From contig NC_041021.1 in the NCBI RefSeq assembly GCF_004193775.1, positions 8,872,651 to 8,936,650 of the forward strand: 64,000 bases of DNA, read 5' to 3'. Of the stretch, positions 1 to 10,542 are shown piece by piece. The notes beneath the pieces were generated by a model. It was not told the DNA's origin. It saw only the letters and a program-made list of their open reading frames with translations, and ran no database searches. Numbering within the stretch: the first letter of the stretch is position 1; every line of letters starts with the position of its first letter. The stretch is from Glycine soja (lineage: Eukaryota; Streptophyta; Magnoliopsida; Fabales; Fabaceae). A program made the translations under genes and the position numbers.

Positions 1-1199
1 TTACGGACATGTTCCTTAAACCTATGATCTTTATTTTTCACTTAGAGTACTCTCTCTCTCTTTTTTAGACCACCGCAGCTGAAATGTAGTTTTTCATGAT
101 CATGTAGTGAAGAAACATATAGCATAAGTACATTTCCATTGGAATCAGTTTCATATGCTAATCCATATTGCAAACGGTCTCCTAATAGGAAAAAAAAGTT
201 AGTCGAAATGTTCATTTTATCCTATCAATTCTAAGATTAAGAATGAAACATTTTAGTAAAAATATATTAAAATTCAAGGTAATTGCAAATGTACTTAAAT
301 AGTATTTTTTACATATATTAAGATTAAGATATTCTTATTATTTTTTAGAATAGTATTTTTTATTTATATTTAACTTTATTTAATCAAGTGGTTAATTTTT
401 TTAAAGAATTAAATTATATTAAAAATAAATGTACTTAAATAAATATCACTATTGCATCACTAGCAAAAACAAAAATAAAACTGTTGTAGCCTTTAACCTT
501 ATTTCATTTCATACAACCAAGTGCATCTTTGGTTCAACAAATTAGAAATTATTTTAACTATCTCAAGCTAAATTTTGTTTTATCTTTATTTTCATTTCTA
601 AGGGTGCGTCCCTGAGTCCAAAAATTAGTATAAATACTTCAATTCATAATTAATAATTTTAAATCTTGAGAGGAATTTCATAATGATATATGTCCTTGAA
701 GTAATTAAATGGACCAAGATATATTTCAGATTTATAAATTTTTCTGATGGTTCACTATTACAAAAGCTGCATTCTACGTTATGAAAACTACGACGATTCT
801 AGAGAATCATTTTAATATAAGGCGCCGTGACAATTTTGTAAATAGGTGGAAAAAAAAAACAATTTTTACACATTGTCTCAGTCAATTTACGTCAACGTCA
901 CGCACCCTAAACCTGGTTTTCCCTGAACCTCGTGCACCCACAACCTTGCGCAGCGTCAACCTCGCGCACCCTTATCCTCGTTGCTTTCTCTTTGCACTTC
1001 ATTCTTGGTTTGTTCTCTCCTCAACCTAACCTTCTTTGTTTGTTTTTTGCGATTCAATCTATGCTCTAGGAAACCTTAAATTTGCATTTTTTTTTTGCGA
1101 TAAACATGACTGCACCCAAATAAACGTTGTATAATATTTCCCCGCTTAGGTTGAAAGTGGTTTCAAAGCTTGTCTCATCCAATTTTAATTTCCTTTCTA
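1..1199. other. AT-rich non-coding stretch
   Basis: No gene is supported here. The sequence is AT-rich with scattered short open frames and no recognisable domain. A short methionine-initiated frame at 781-1029 has no family resemblance and a composition like the surrounding DNA. Confidence 0.5.
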
Positions 1200-1233
1200 G
1201 GCTTTTTCGACGACTCACCACCTGCTTCAAAAG

Positions 1234-1371
1234 ATGCTACAAACCGGAAGAAGCACTAGTGCTATAGTTATCATTGTATTAATTGTGCTTGTGCTCTTTT
1301 CTTTGTTCTCCTTTGTACTTTTTAAGCTGTGGCTGAAGAAGAAAAGGGAGGAGCAATATGCTCGTCTTTAA
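1234..1371 (+). pseudogene. Exon-like fragment encoding a membrane segment
   Basis: An open frame of 45 codons has one strongly hydrophobic stretch (rich in V, I, L and F) followed by a basic charged tail ending KKKREEQYARL, then TAA. That is the layout of a single-pass membrane protein with a short cytosolic tail. I do not recognise the parent family. It lies in the same orientation as the ribophorin II pieces downstream and may be part of the same mosaic of captured exons. A further short frame around 1430-1530 is similarly unidentified. Confidence 0.3.
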
Positions 1372-2133
1372 TGCTAATGTTTTTGGCTTTGTGTTTTCCA
1401 GCTTCCAGGGGATAAAATATTAGGTCTGGCAAAAATTTCTTGGGTATTGGAATCCCAGGAGATGCCAAGGACTTCTTCAATCAAGTCGAGTCATTAGGTT
1501 TTCTAGAGAGCAATAGGAAAGTGCTTTACTAAAAACAATCTTATTTTAAATTGCAGCTTTATGGGGGATATTTCCATATATTTTCCTGTTTCTTCTTTGC
1601 CGATATATCTTGACCTCATTATATCTAGTGATAATATGTAACTTGTATTTCTTATTGTGGTGTAGGATTTCCATTCCATTGATATTGTCACTCCCAGAAA
1701 GAGTTTATTCATTGACCAAGAAAGGCCACCTTAAGGTATTTAACTAATTTAATATGTCTAGAATCCTTATTTTACTAATATTATAAATTTTAATTAGTTT
1801 TTTTTTAGAAATTGGGATAGTTGATGGGGTAATCCCATTGCCTTATCACGACATTTGTCTGGCAAAAGGAAAGTAGGAAATAGTTGGTGAAGGGTGATCT
1901 AGTAGCCATTTGGTTGTAGTCGATTTTGAGTCTCAGCCATCCTGTAAGTTTATAGTTCTCTCTCCATTTGCTGTCATAATCTTGCTGTTAATAAGTCTGA
2001 CCTCTGAGAAATTTATGAAAGCTGTTCACAGTTTAGGCTTCCTTTGTCTCTATAGGATAGTACTTGTTATTATTAGCCCATTCATTTTCTATGGTTTTTA
2101 TTTAAAATGATTAACAAGCTCTACCTTGCATTC

Positions 2134-2640
2134 TGGTTGCCAATATATGTCACTGGAATTATTGAAGTTGGTAATGCAGAAATCACAGTTCTGGACAGTG
2201 ATGTTGGAAGTGGTGAAACCCAGAAAAAGTATGTTGTCTATTTTGGTTTAGTATCCTATTTGTAAGTTATCAATGGTGATATATAGGTTTTTTTTTTCTC
2301 CTTCTAATTAGTATGTTCAATGATTGTCATTCTATCATGTGTTTGAAGTCTGAACTGTTGCATTTGAATTTATATCTCTTATGCATTTCTACATGTAACT
2401 CTTGTATGGCTTTGATTTTTTTTAATTTGTTACTTTCATTTATGCTTGTCCTAACCTGCAGAAGTTGAGGTTTTCTTTCCAATTGACAACTCCTCATGGT
2501 CATGTTTTTAAGCCTAATCAGGTTTGCAGTCGCCTCTTGGACCTTTTGAATGAATCATTTCAATGCTGTTTATTGAGGTATTTGTTGTTATGCAGGCGTT
2601 TTTCAAGTTGAGACATTTAAAACATGTACAGTTTACATGT
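2134..2640 (+). pseudogene. Ribophorin II (oligosaccharyltransferase subunit) gene fragment
   Basis: Three consecutive exon pieces resemble the lumenal part of plant ribophorin II, an ER membrane subunit of the oligosaccharyltransferase complex that N-glycosylates proteins. Exon a (about 2134-2228) encodes PIYVTGIIEVGNAEI and VLDSDVGSGETQKK. Exon b (2462-2521) encodes LRFSFQLTTPHGHVFKPNQ. Exon c starts at 2596 with AFFKLRH and decays after about 2640. Exons b and c are preceded by CAG acceptors, and b is followed by a GT donor, so this is a genomic copy with introns and not a retrocopy. The rest of the gene is missing. It lies upstream of the Helitron 5' end, so it was moved by another event or is a decayed duplicate. 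Family assignment comes from recalled motif similarity. Confidence 0.6.
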
Positions 2641-3411
2641 TCTGATTTGGTAAATCATAAATCTAGTAAGAGTTTTTGTCCTTCTTATAATCATTAACTT
2701 AATTGAATTTTAAACTATTAATTTGTGGAATTCAATGAATTTCTGAATTTTGAATATTTGATTAATTTGGTTCTGAATTTTAAATGTAAGCTCTAACTAT
2801 GGGCCCTTGACAAGGTTGAGGATGAAAATGACATCCAAAATGTTCCTGCTTCCTTGAAATGCCAGCTTTGTGACCGACAATGGTGAGAACATTTTGATGC
2901 TATCCGTTGTAACTAATGCTTGCAGACATAAATTTTCTCTCCTTCCATGGAAGCAACTAGTCTTCAATTTTTTTTATTTATTTATTTTTTCTTTTTTACT
3001 TCACAGAACCAAGGAAACATTACTAAATGGAGGAAACAAGAGGGAGACAAGGTTAGTGTTTTAACCTAAGGTTCTAATAGATATTCTGCATGTGAGCATG
3101 TGAGTCCTTAATGGACATTCTGCTTTTCATATATATTTTTAATATTTTAAAATGTGAGCATGTGAGTCCTTAATGGGCATATATTTTTTTGTCCGAACAT
3201 GTAATTTATCTAACATATTCATTACATGTCTGATGTCTTACCTAAGTGTTTATAGACATGACATGACTAGTACTGATTAGTTTCCATCAAGCAGAAAATT
3301 AAAGTTCCACTAAATAATAATGACATTGGAAAAAGAAGTGATTGGCTGAACTAACGGTGTTGAACCTGCCAAACCATGATGGATAAGATCAATAATTAGG
3401 AAATGTTGGTA
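2641..3411. other. Mostly non-coding; one possible CxxC exon piece
   Basis: Around 2812-2875 a plus-strand frame encodes a peptide containing VPASLKCQLCDRQW, with a C-x2-C pair like the start of a zinc-binding domain. The parent is not identifiable. Two near-copies of a phrase ending in gagcatgtgagtcctta (near 3090-3110 and 3151-3170) form a small local duplication. Nothing else is recognised before the Helitron start. Confidence 0.3.
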
Positions 3412-3953
3412 TCTATATACTATTTATAAAAGAGATACTCCTGGAAAATCTTAAAATACTCCTATCTAAGATTGTGACACCTATCCATTTCTTTGGTTTT
3501 TTTGGTCATTTTGCTCCTTTATTTTTTTGCTTATTTTTTTCTATTGCCCCCACCACGTATCGCGTTGCATGTGCAGTTTCGAACATATGTCACTCCCTGA
3601 TTGACAGATTTCAACTCCCCATTTAATTTCATTTAATAATCAAAATTCTCTTCTCTCTCCCCATTTCTCTTTCTCTTCCTAAATCTTCTCCACGTTACTC
3701 TCCTTTCCTCAATCTTCTCTTTCTCTTCCTCAATCTTCTCCACATTACTCTTTATTTCCCAATCTTTTCTTTCTCCGTCTTTCTCTTTCTCTTCCTCAAT
3801 CTTCTCCTCTTTTTCTTTTATTTTTTATCTTTCTATTTCTGAATGTTTTCCTTCAAATCTCTTTGAAGTTTTCGTGGTTCTTTGAATCATGGAGATGGAA
3901 CAGTATCAATGATTATGCAGAATCCCTCTTTCAGATTCATGATGCCTCTTCTC

Positions 3954-3984
<31 letters not shown>

Positions 3985-4022
3985 GGAAAAGAGAAGCCTC
4001 TTCTCGACTTTTCAGGTTCATG

Positions 4023-4079
<57 letters not shown>

Positions 4080-4149
4080 GATGATGATGATGATGACGAC
4101 GACGACGACGACGATGATGATGATGATGATAATAATAATAATAATAATA
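3954..4149. repeat. Compound trinucleotide microsatellite
   Basis: An ATT run (3954-3984) is followed by AAT, ATG, ACG, ATG and AAT runs (4023-4149). Frames reading through it give homopolymer-like peptides of Asn, Asp, Ile, Leu or Tyr, which are artefacts. A second small ACG/ATG run lies at 4242-4270. The stretch following each run (about 4143-4227 and 4275-4357) is a near-identical local duplication. Confidence 0.9.
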
Positions 4150-4450
4150 TTGTTCTTCTTCTTGATAATATGCAGTACCAAAATCAATTTGCTGATATAG
4201 AATACTTTTAATTTGAATACTAATTTTGTTGATATAGAATACACGACGACGACGACGACGACGATGATGATAATATTGTTCTTCTTCTTGATAATATGCA
4301 GTACCAAAATCAATTTGCTGATATAGAATACTTTTAATTTGAATACTAATTTTGCTGATATAGAATACTTTTAATTTTACATGCAGCGAAAAAAAATTTC
4401 ATCCTGTGATTCAAATTTCTTTTCTGAATATTGTCATTTTAATTTTGCAG

Positions 4451-4550
4451 GTTAATTTAAAATACCTTGGTAGAGTTGTGTTCAACACAAATGACGGGAA
4501 CTGATTCACACACAACTATGATTGATGGCCTGGGTGTTGCTGGATGGGGA
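4451..4550 (+). pseudogene. Aconitase exon fragment
   Basis: After a TTTTGCAG acceptor the frame encodes [14 protein letters not shown]. After a small deletion that shifts the frame it continues [18 protein letters not shown], the very conserved aconitate hydratase segment around an active-site serine/histidine motif. Aconitase isomerises citrate to isocitrate in the TCA and glyoxylate pathways. Only this part of one exon is present, with a deletion between the two peptides, so it cannot be functional. It sits inside the Helitron in the same orientation as the APX, MYB and phosphoglycerate mutase pieces. Confidence 0.8.
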
Positions 4551-4791
4551 GTTTTGCCCCAAAAAGTTTCAATTTTTTAGAACAAGCACATTCACGGGTA
4601 CTTGAGATTCAACATTTTCCCCCCTAAATTTCAAGTTTTTTATTTGTTTAGTCAATGTAGACATTAAACAAAATGATATACAGTTCCAAAATTAGAATTT
4701 TGGGAATCCTTTTTGATTTGTTATATATGACCGTGATGATTTTTTTGTCTTTGGTGTTTGTGCGCTTAATGTTGTGTTTGTGTTGACGCAG

Positions 4792-4857
4792 TTGGCTGAC
4801 GTTGTTGCCATTGAGGTCACGGGTGGACCTAAAGTTTCATTCCATCCTGGAAGAGAG
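4792..4857 (+). pseudogene. Cytosolic ascorbate peroxidase exon fragment
   Basis: A 66-bp open exon bounded by a CAG acceptor and a GT donor encodes 22 residues that include [19 protein letters not shown]. This matches the conserved cytosolic ascorbate peroxidase segment next to the substrate and cation-binding region. The enzyme reduces hydrogen peroxide with ascorbate. The exon is complete, intron-flanked and without stops, but no other APX exon is nearby, so it is a captured fragment. Residues K and S in the GGP-KVS stretch differ from the usual E and P as I remember the family. Confidence 0.8.
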
Positions 4858-4926
4858 GTATAATATCGCAAGTTTTTAGTTCTCACGGTTGTTCTCTATT
4901 ATTTGATTTTATTATGCCTTATTGTA

Positions 4927-4959
<33 letters not shown>
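4927..4959. repeat. AAT microsatellite
   Basis: About eleven AAT units in tandem inside the Helitron, just downstream of the ascorbate peroxidase exon. Confidence 0.9.
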
Positions 4960-4960
<1 letters not shown>

Positions 4961-5658
4961 GAATTGTACTGCTTTATCCATGTATCACAAGATTCAAAGT
5001 GATCTACAATTCATCACATGATACAAAATTGGTTTTTCCTATGTCTAAGTTGGTTTTGATATTGATATTCTCTGCTGCAGTCAACCCAAATAGGAAATCA
5101 AATCAACATAACAACAATGGGAGAAGTTACATGTTTCCTTTTTCAAATACTAGCACTTCGGAGGCTTAACAACAACTATGCTCTCGACTTTGCAGTTGAT
5201 ATATGCTCTCGACTTTGCAGTTGATAGATACACATGCAACATTTGTTAATGCAAATACCATTCAATTACCTGTGTATATGATCATACTTGATACTACAGA
5301 GAAATTATTTCTTTTGGATAGGCAATAATGGTTGTTATGACTGCCATTAAGAGTATATTGTTGTCACTGCTTTTTTTTTGTTGGTTATTTTCATGCAATT
5401 CAGGTGGGAATGGAACTTATCAAATAGTTTGGTCAAAAACAAATTAAGTATGTGAGAGTATGTACCATCAATATAGTCGCCAATGTGGCTTTCAATTTTT
5501 CTTCTTCTCTGTTTTCAAGGTTTGGTTTAACTTCTACATGAATTTGTAGGAACCATATATTCAATATTTAATTATATACATGCACAGCTTATAGCTAAAT
5601 CATATATGAATCCATTGTAATTGGTTTTACTTTGTTGTTGTTGTTATTAATTTGTTAG
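4960..5658. other. Helitron interior, non-coding
   Basis: No recognisable exon. A 23-bp phrase containing ctctcgactttgcagttgat occurs twice in tandem near 5178-5223. The remainder resembles intron or intergenic DNA. Confidence 0.4.
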
Positions 5659-5788
5659 GTCTTGCGAGATGTGGAAAGAGTTGCAGACTAAGGTGGCTGA
5701 ATTACCTAAGGCCAAACCTCAAAAGAGGAAACTACACCAAGGAAGAGGAGGAAACTATTATCAAGCTGCACCGACATCTGGGTAATAG
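5659..5788 (+). pseudogene. R2R3-MYB exon 2 fragment
   Basis: A 130-bp exon between a TTAG acceptor and a GT donor encodes the end of MYB repeat R2 and the start of R3: [21 protein letters not shown], then [20 protein letters not shown]. The boundaries match the standard second exon of plant R2R3-MYB genes, which ends right after GNR. R2R3-MYBs are DNA-binding transcription factors. Exons 1 and 3 are absent, so neither full DNA-binding repeat is encoded. The reading frame is open and the splice sites look intact. Confidence 0.85.
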
Positions 5789-6263
5789 GTGCGAAAATCT
5801 TTTCCCAGCTAGAATTATCGCTACACAAGCTTGAAAAGAGTTATGAAATTGTAAATCCTATTTTTTAATTTTAAGGGAGTTTAGTGGAAATTAAATAAGA
5901 GGGACAGAGAGGGAAATAAAAAAAGTGATAAATGTAATAAACAATGTGATACAAAGTAAAGAGAGAATGAGATTGAAAAAGAAAATCAAAGTATAAATAA
6001 AATAAAATAAAAAAGTAAGTGCATATATATTTATAATCATTTTTGAGCTTGAAACCAACCAAATTGTTGTTAAAGAGTGAAAGCAGCAGGCTCAAATGCT
6101 CCTTCATAACTAAAACTACCAAACATATTTACTTAATTATAAGAGAAAAAATATTTGTGGTTGACCCTTTAGAACTTTCAAAGCAAACTTATCAAGGTTT
6201 AGCAATTCTTATCTACCAAACGAATTAGCAGTTTTTATATGTTTTGGCTATTCCTTTTATTAG

Positions 6264-6520
6264 GTATGCAACAGAGCATAGATGTAGAGTAGTTGTTAAA
6301 GGACCAAATCTGAGTGGAAATATATCAGGAACAGAGCCATTGAAGGACAACCACATACTTTTGAAAGTAGAAGCTTTAGATGATTCCCATGAAGCAAGGA
6401 ACATTGTTGCTGTTGTTAATGAGTTGTCCAAGGAAATAACAAAAAATTTGGTTTCTCATCCTGTGAATGCTAAATGTACTGCAAAAGGGAAGAACATAGC
6501 AAATGTAGTCCTTTTAACCC
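6264..6520 (+). pseudogene. 2,3-BPG-independent phosphoglycerate mutase (ApgM-type) fragment
   Basis: Following a TTAG acceptor, an open frame encodes YATEHRCRVVVKGPNLSGNI, then a stretch with NVVLL near its end and a conserved VVNELSKEI in between. This resembles the central region of the archaeal-type, cofactor-independent phosphoglycerate mutase family of plants, which interconverts 3- and 2-phosphoglycerate in glycolysis. The frame stays open to 6576, but similarity is lost after NVVLL, about 6520. It is a single captured exon in the Helitron, in the same direction as its neighbours. Family identification is from recalled motifs. Confidence 0.65.
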
Positions 6521-6576
6521 ATTTATGTATCCTTCTACTTCAAAGGAAAACACATCAAATATGTAGCAATCATTAG

Positions 6577-7250
6577 AAATAAAATAATATAGAATTGTAT
6601 GTTTTGCAGTTTTGAGTTTCCCATCTTTTTAGCATGATAGTATGTTGCTTTTTTAATTTTTAATATTGTTGACGTTCAAAAGGAGGTGACTGAGATTTTT
6701 TAGTTTGGCCACAGAAGTGGTTTTTCTGTAACTTCAGCATTCTCTATATAGTCCCAAAATACTTGGATAAAAAGTTAAATGGCAGTCAGTCTGTCAAAAG
6801 ATGATATTGAATCCAGGAAAAGTAAAATGGGCATACAAAAATTACGCATTCCTAGACTCTTAAAATATGAGACTACAACACAATATTAGAGTTAACTCTT
6901 GCATCTTTTTTTCTTAGAATGTTGCTCCTTCATTTCTCTTTCTTTTTACCCTGTTCTAGCCTTCTAGGTTATATTTATTTATAAATCTTTGGATTACTTA
7001 ATTTTGATGAGACCTTATATGGTATTACAGGCAATAGGTACATACCATTTTATGTGAGTTCGTTGCCCTGCTTGATATTGTTGGTTCTGCTTCTCCAGCA
7101 TAGATATGATTTATTTGTTAAGAATGTAATGGATTTAAACTTTCCAATTCAAAGTTAGTTTTCAAGTTTATGATTGAGTGAATGAAGTTGTAATTTTGAG
7201 TAGGAAACTATAGAATTTAGAAGCATTATGTTGGTTGCTTTGTTATGCAG
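6577..7250. other. Helitron interior, non-coding
   Basis: AT-rich sequence without a recognisable exon. It ends at a TTATGCAG acceptor that leads into the next exon-like piece. Confidence 0.4.
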
Positions 7251-7396
7251 AGAATCACTCAGGGACAGAACAAAGTGCTAATTACTGATAGAATTTGGGC
7301 TAGGCTTCTATCTTCAACAAATCTGCCTAGCTTTACGATTGCTAAGACTATCTCTGAAGAAAAAAGGGAAGAAGAAGCAAACGATCATGTCCCTGA
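7251..7396 (+). pseudogene. Unidentified captured exon
   Basis: A 146-bp open stretch is bounded by a TTATGCAG acceptor and a GTAAGG donor, in the same orientation as the other Helitron fragments. It encodes [20 protein letters not shown] followed by a serine/proline stretch and an acidic E/K-rich tail. The clean splice boundaries and non-repetitive composition make it a likely true exon. I do not recognise the parent gene. Confidence 0.4.
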
Positions 7397-7898
7397 GTAA
7401 GGGCATTGTTCAAATAAGCATTTGGCTTAGAAAGAAGTCAACAACATTTTTCATCCTGCTATATATGTACATGTTTATTGTATTCATTTTATCTTATATC
7501 TATTAGAAGCTTTGTTTGTCCTAGCAATCTGGCTTTGACCTTTGCCACAATTTACCTATATGACAAAGTTTTTGTGTAGCAGTTTAGGTTGAGTGACTCC
7601 ATGTTCAATAATCTAATCGATCGAATACATGTTTTTAGTTCATTAAACTGCTTGATTATCTTGAGTTTCACGTGAATCTTAGATTGTTTACAACTATATC
7701 TGTTGATTGTTAACACTTTTCCACTTCGTGCATGTTACAAATTTTCATGTATAGCATTGGCTGGGATGTCTACTGAGTATCTTATATATGGATTTTTTAA
7801 AGGAGGTCTACATGACATAAGAAAGATTTATGCAATTTTTTACTTACTTTCTTAGTGACAACATTTGGAAAGCTCACATGGCATTGCCATTCTTCTTC

Positions 7899-7899
<1 letters not shown>

Positions 7900-7938
<39 letters not shown>
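7900..7938. repeat. ATT microsatellite
   Basis: About thirteen ATT units in tandem within the Helitron. A leucine-rich frame through it is an artefact. Confidence 0.9.
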
Positions 7939-7940
<2 letters not shown>

Positions 7941-8085
7941 GATGTACGTGCTTCTTTTTCTTTTTCTTTCATTGCAGCTTGCTATCTAATTTTAAAAAAA
8001 ATAATAATAATTCAACCTTCAATAAATAACAGCAGCGTGTTAAGTACATTATCTTAAGTACGTTCCTTGCTCATACTGCAGCATA

Positions 8086-8205
8086 AAAGTATAACCTCTT
8101 GAGTTTTATTTTTAAAGGAAAAGTATAATAACCTCTTGAGTTTTTTTTAAAAGGAAAAGTATAACCTCTTGAGTATTTTTTAAAAGGAAAAGTATAACCT
8201 CAAAT
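8086..8205. repeat. Short tandem repeat of about 38 bp
   Basis: Three to four imperfect copies of a unit containing aaaagtataacctcttgag separated by T/A-rich spacers. The first copies differ by a few inserted bases. No coding content. Confidence 0.75.
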
Positions 8206-8914
8206 TTATTTAACTAATTTAGTTCACCTATTTTTAAAATGAAGCAGATTTAGTTTTGTGGTGTTTTTCTATCTAGAATTCTAAATTCTAATTTTCTATT
8301 TAAAATCTTCACAAATTCAATTGATTATTGTCAATCTATTTTTTAGAATAATTATAAATTAAAATTTAAATACAAAGCAAATTTGACCAAAATTGAGTTA
8401 CATTAATTTTACCTCACTTTCAAAATGATTTTACATCAATTTTTTAAAAAAGGCAATTTCAAGACGTCTTTGATTGTGTTTTTTTTAAATCTATTTTATA
8501 CAATAATTTTTAAAATAGAGATGTTTTGATTTTCTTAGTTTTTTAGTCACCATAACATTGCATTAGTATAAAATATTAATCAATTTTATTAATGACTAAT
8601 TTTTTATAAAGGCATATATTTATTACTACTAAATAAGTTATTTATACTAATACAACTTAGTTTTATGTATTAATATTATCTTATTCATATATACTAATAA
8701 TATTAACTATTAAATACTAAAAAACAATAAATATATAATAATACTAAAATAAATATATTTAAAGTTAGAAACTTGGATAGTGAAGTAATCCCATCAAAGT
8801 CATGGAATAATGTACAAGAGAGAATGAGACAGGACTATCTACACATAGAAATTCCTATGATTTGTGCTCCAAAATGTGGTTTCAATTGAGTTTTGATCCT
8901 TAACATCTATCCAG
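8206..8914. other. Helitron interior, AT-rich
   Basis: Very AT-rich, with no recognised exon or repeat family. Confidence 0.4.
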
Positions 8915-9079
8915 CTATTGAGTGAGGGGAACACACGCAAGTTCAACCTCCAACTCACCCCTCTCAATATTTTGTAGCCTATCTAAGATTTCCTGTTTGA
9001 TCTTCCCTTCATCAAGAGATATGATACCATCTCTAATAAGGGTGTTGTCATTGCTTGCTACAAATTTCCCAAGTTGTAA
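8915..9079 (-). pseudogene. Unidentified C-terminal exon, opposite strand
   Basis: Read on the minus strand, an open frame of about 54 codons ends in TAG (8915-8917). It includes GKFVASNDNTLIRDGIISLD and finishes in ELEVELACVPLTQ. The peptide has normal amino-acid composition and a natural stop, like the last coding exon of a gene. I do not recognise the family. It is the only Helitron fragment I see in antisense orientation, which suggests a separate capture event. Confidence 0.4.
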
Positions 9080-9530
9080 TATATTTAATGTTTAGTATTT
9101 AAATGATTCGTGTTTCAACCTTATGGATTTATCTCTTCTTTCTTCATTCTTATTAATTTGTGTTTCATTTTCTTCTTTACAATTGTAGGCATACTATTCT
9201 CATATTTCTTCATTTGTTATTCGCTTCCGTGATCTCTTCTCTCCACCATGAGTAGGTCAGGGCAACCATGGGATTTGAAGACGTTAGTGTTCCTCTCATT
9301 TATAACTTGAATTTTTTTTAAAAAAAATCATGCTCTATTACACTCACTGCGTATTGATCTGCAATTGTCTAATTTCTGTTTGTTGAAAAAATTTATATTA
9401 TAAATGTTAAAATTATTTTTATTATTTGTTCAATTCTTTGGTTTTGAAATAGGTAGCGACAATTCCTAGAGAGAGAAAGAACCAAGAAAAAGAGATTGGA
9501 GAAGAAGATAACAAGCTCTGATAAAAAACA
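9080..9530. other. Helitron interior, non-coding
   Basis: AT-rich, no recognised coding segment. Confidence 0.35.
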
Positions 9531-9534
9531 TTTA

Positions 9535-9615
<81 letters not shown>

Positions 9616-9745
9616 GTAGGCTCTGTTCTTCTATAATTTTTTAGTTTATTTTCTAATTAGAGAATAAATAAAAAGGATTAGGGAAGAAAATAAATTGTTG
9701 CTTTGTTGAGTGGATGTGTAACTTGACACGCAATATCAACAAAAG

Positions 9746-9787
<42 letters not shown>

Positions 9788-9814
9788 TTTTTATTATTAT
9801 TATTATTATTATTA

Positions 9815-9877
<63 letters not shown>

Positions 9878-9960
9878 GTAGGCTCTATTCTTCTATAGTT
9901 TCTTACTTTATTTTCTAATCAGAGAATAAATAAAAAAGATTAGGAAAGAAAATAAATTGG
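9531..9960. repeat. Duplicated block with long TTA/AAT microsatellites
   Basis: A TTA run (about 9534-9614) is followed by an 84-bp segment starting tgtaggctctgttcttctat. After AAT (9748-9785) and ATT (9787-9876) runs, the same segment returns at about 9877-9960 with roughly seven changes. The block is a tandem duplication of about 262 bp, probably mediated by the microsatellites. Confidence 0.85.
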
Positions 9961-10512
9961 TAATTAGAAGACAAAAGGATTGGGATGATAGTGACACTGA
10001 TTAAACTACCTTTTGTAGTTTACAATTTTTGAGAAATTTTTTTGAATGATGTACTTTGAACTATTAGTTAATTATAAATATTAACTTTCTTCATAATTTA
10101 CTTATGAATTTAATTTTAAGCCTATATTGCAATTAAAAAAAGCTTACAAAGTAACTTGAGGGTTCTAGAAACGTTGTATTTTCTGTTCTTGATATGACTC
10201 TCTTCTCATCTATCTCGCGGTCATTCCTGTAGGATATATCTCAGCCTCCACGTCACATTTACCTTTTCTTTTTCAGATTCTCATTTCTCTTTCTCCGCCA
10301 AAACACACTCACCTTTAAGTATTTCCTTCTTCCTTTTTGCATTTTTCTATCTCCACTGCCACACACTCACTTTTAGGTATTTCCTTATTCCTTTTAATTT
10401 TTTTTTCTTATACTGCTTTATTCTTGGGAAAGTTCCATTTATTTACCGATTTGTCTATGCAGTAATCCTATATTTCTTTTAATTCATTCATCGAAAATCA
10501 ATTGACGGAACC
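9961..10512. other. Helitron 3' interior
   Basis: A phrase like acacactcacctttaagtat occurs twice (near 10305 and 10364) as a small tandem duplication of about 60 bp in a pyrimidine-rich setting. No exon is recognised. Confidence 0.4.
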
Positions 10513-10542
10513 ACCCGTGCATACGCACGGGTTACCGACTAG
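10513..10542 (+). other. Helitron 3' terminal hairpin and CTAG end
   Basis: ACCCGTGC and GCACGGGT form a perfect 8-bp stem with loop ATAC. Six nucleotides later comes the terminal CTAG. In Helitrons this hairpin marks the end of rolling-circle replication. The next base, T, is the target half-site. Confidence 0.85.

Larger units (their letters stand above)
3412..10542 (+). mobile_element. Non-autonomous Helitron carrying gene fragments
   Basis: The 5' end reads TCTATATACTATTTATAAAA directly after an A. The 3' end has an 8-bp GC-rich hairpin (ACCCGTGC, loop ATAC, GCACGGGT at 10513-10532), a 6-nt spacer and the terminus CTAG, followed by T. TC start, 3' hairpin, CTRR end and insertion between A and T without target duplication are the diagnostic Helitron features. 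No Rep/helicase coding sequence is visible in 7131 bp, so it would need a helper. Between the ends lie exon fragments of at least four recognisable and two unrecognised genes, mostly in plus orientation with flanking intron sequence, as known for fragment-capturing plant Helitrons. Long ATT/AAT microsatellites are abundant inside. Confidence 0.85.

Noticed and set aside
781..1029. 82-codon frame as a small gene
   Set aside because: No recognisable family, no supporting splice or promoter structure, and composition like the surrounding non-coding DNA.
3863..4313. Open frames with long Asn, Asp, Ile, Tyr or Leu runs on both strands
   Set aside because: They are translations of the compound trinucleotide microsatellite and read open in several frames at once.
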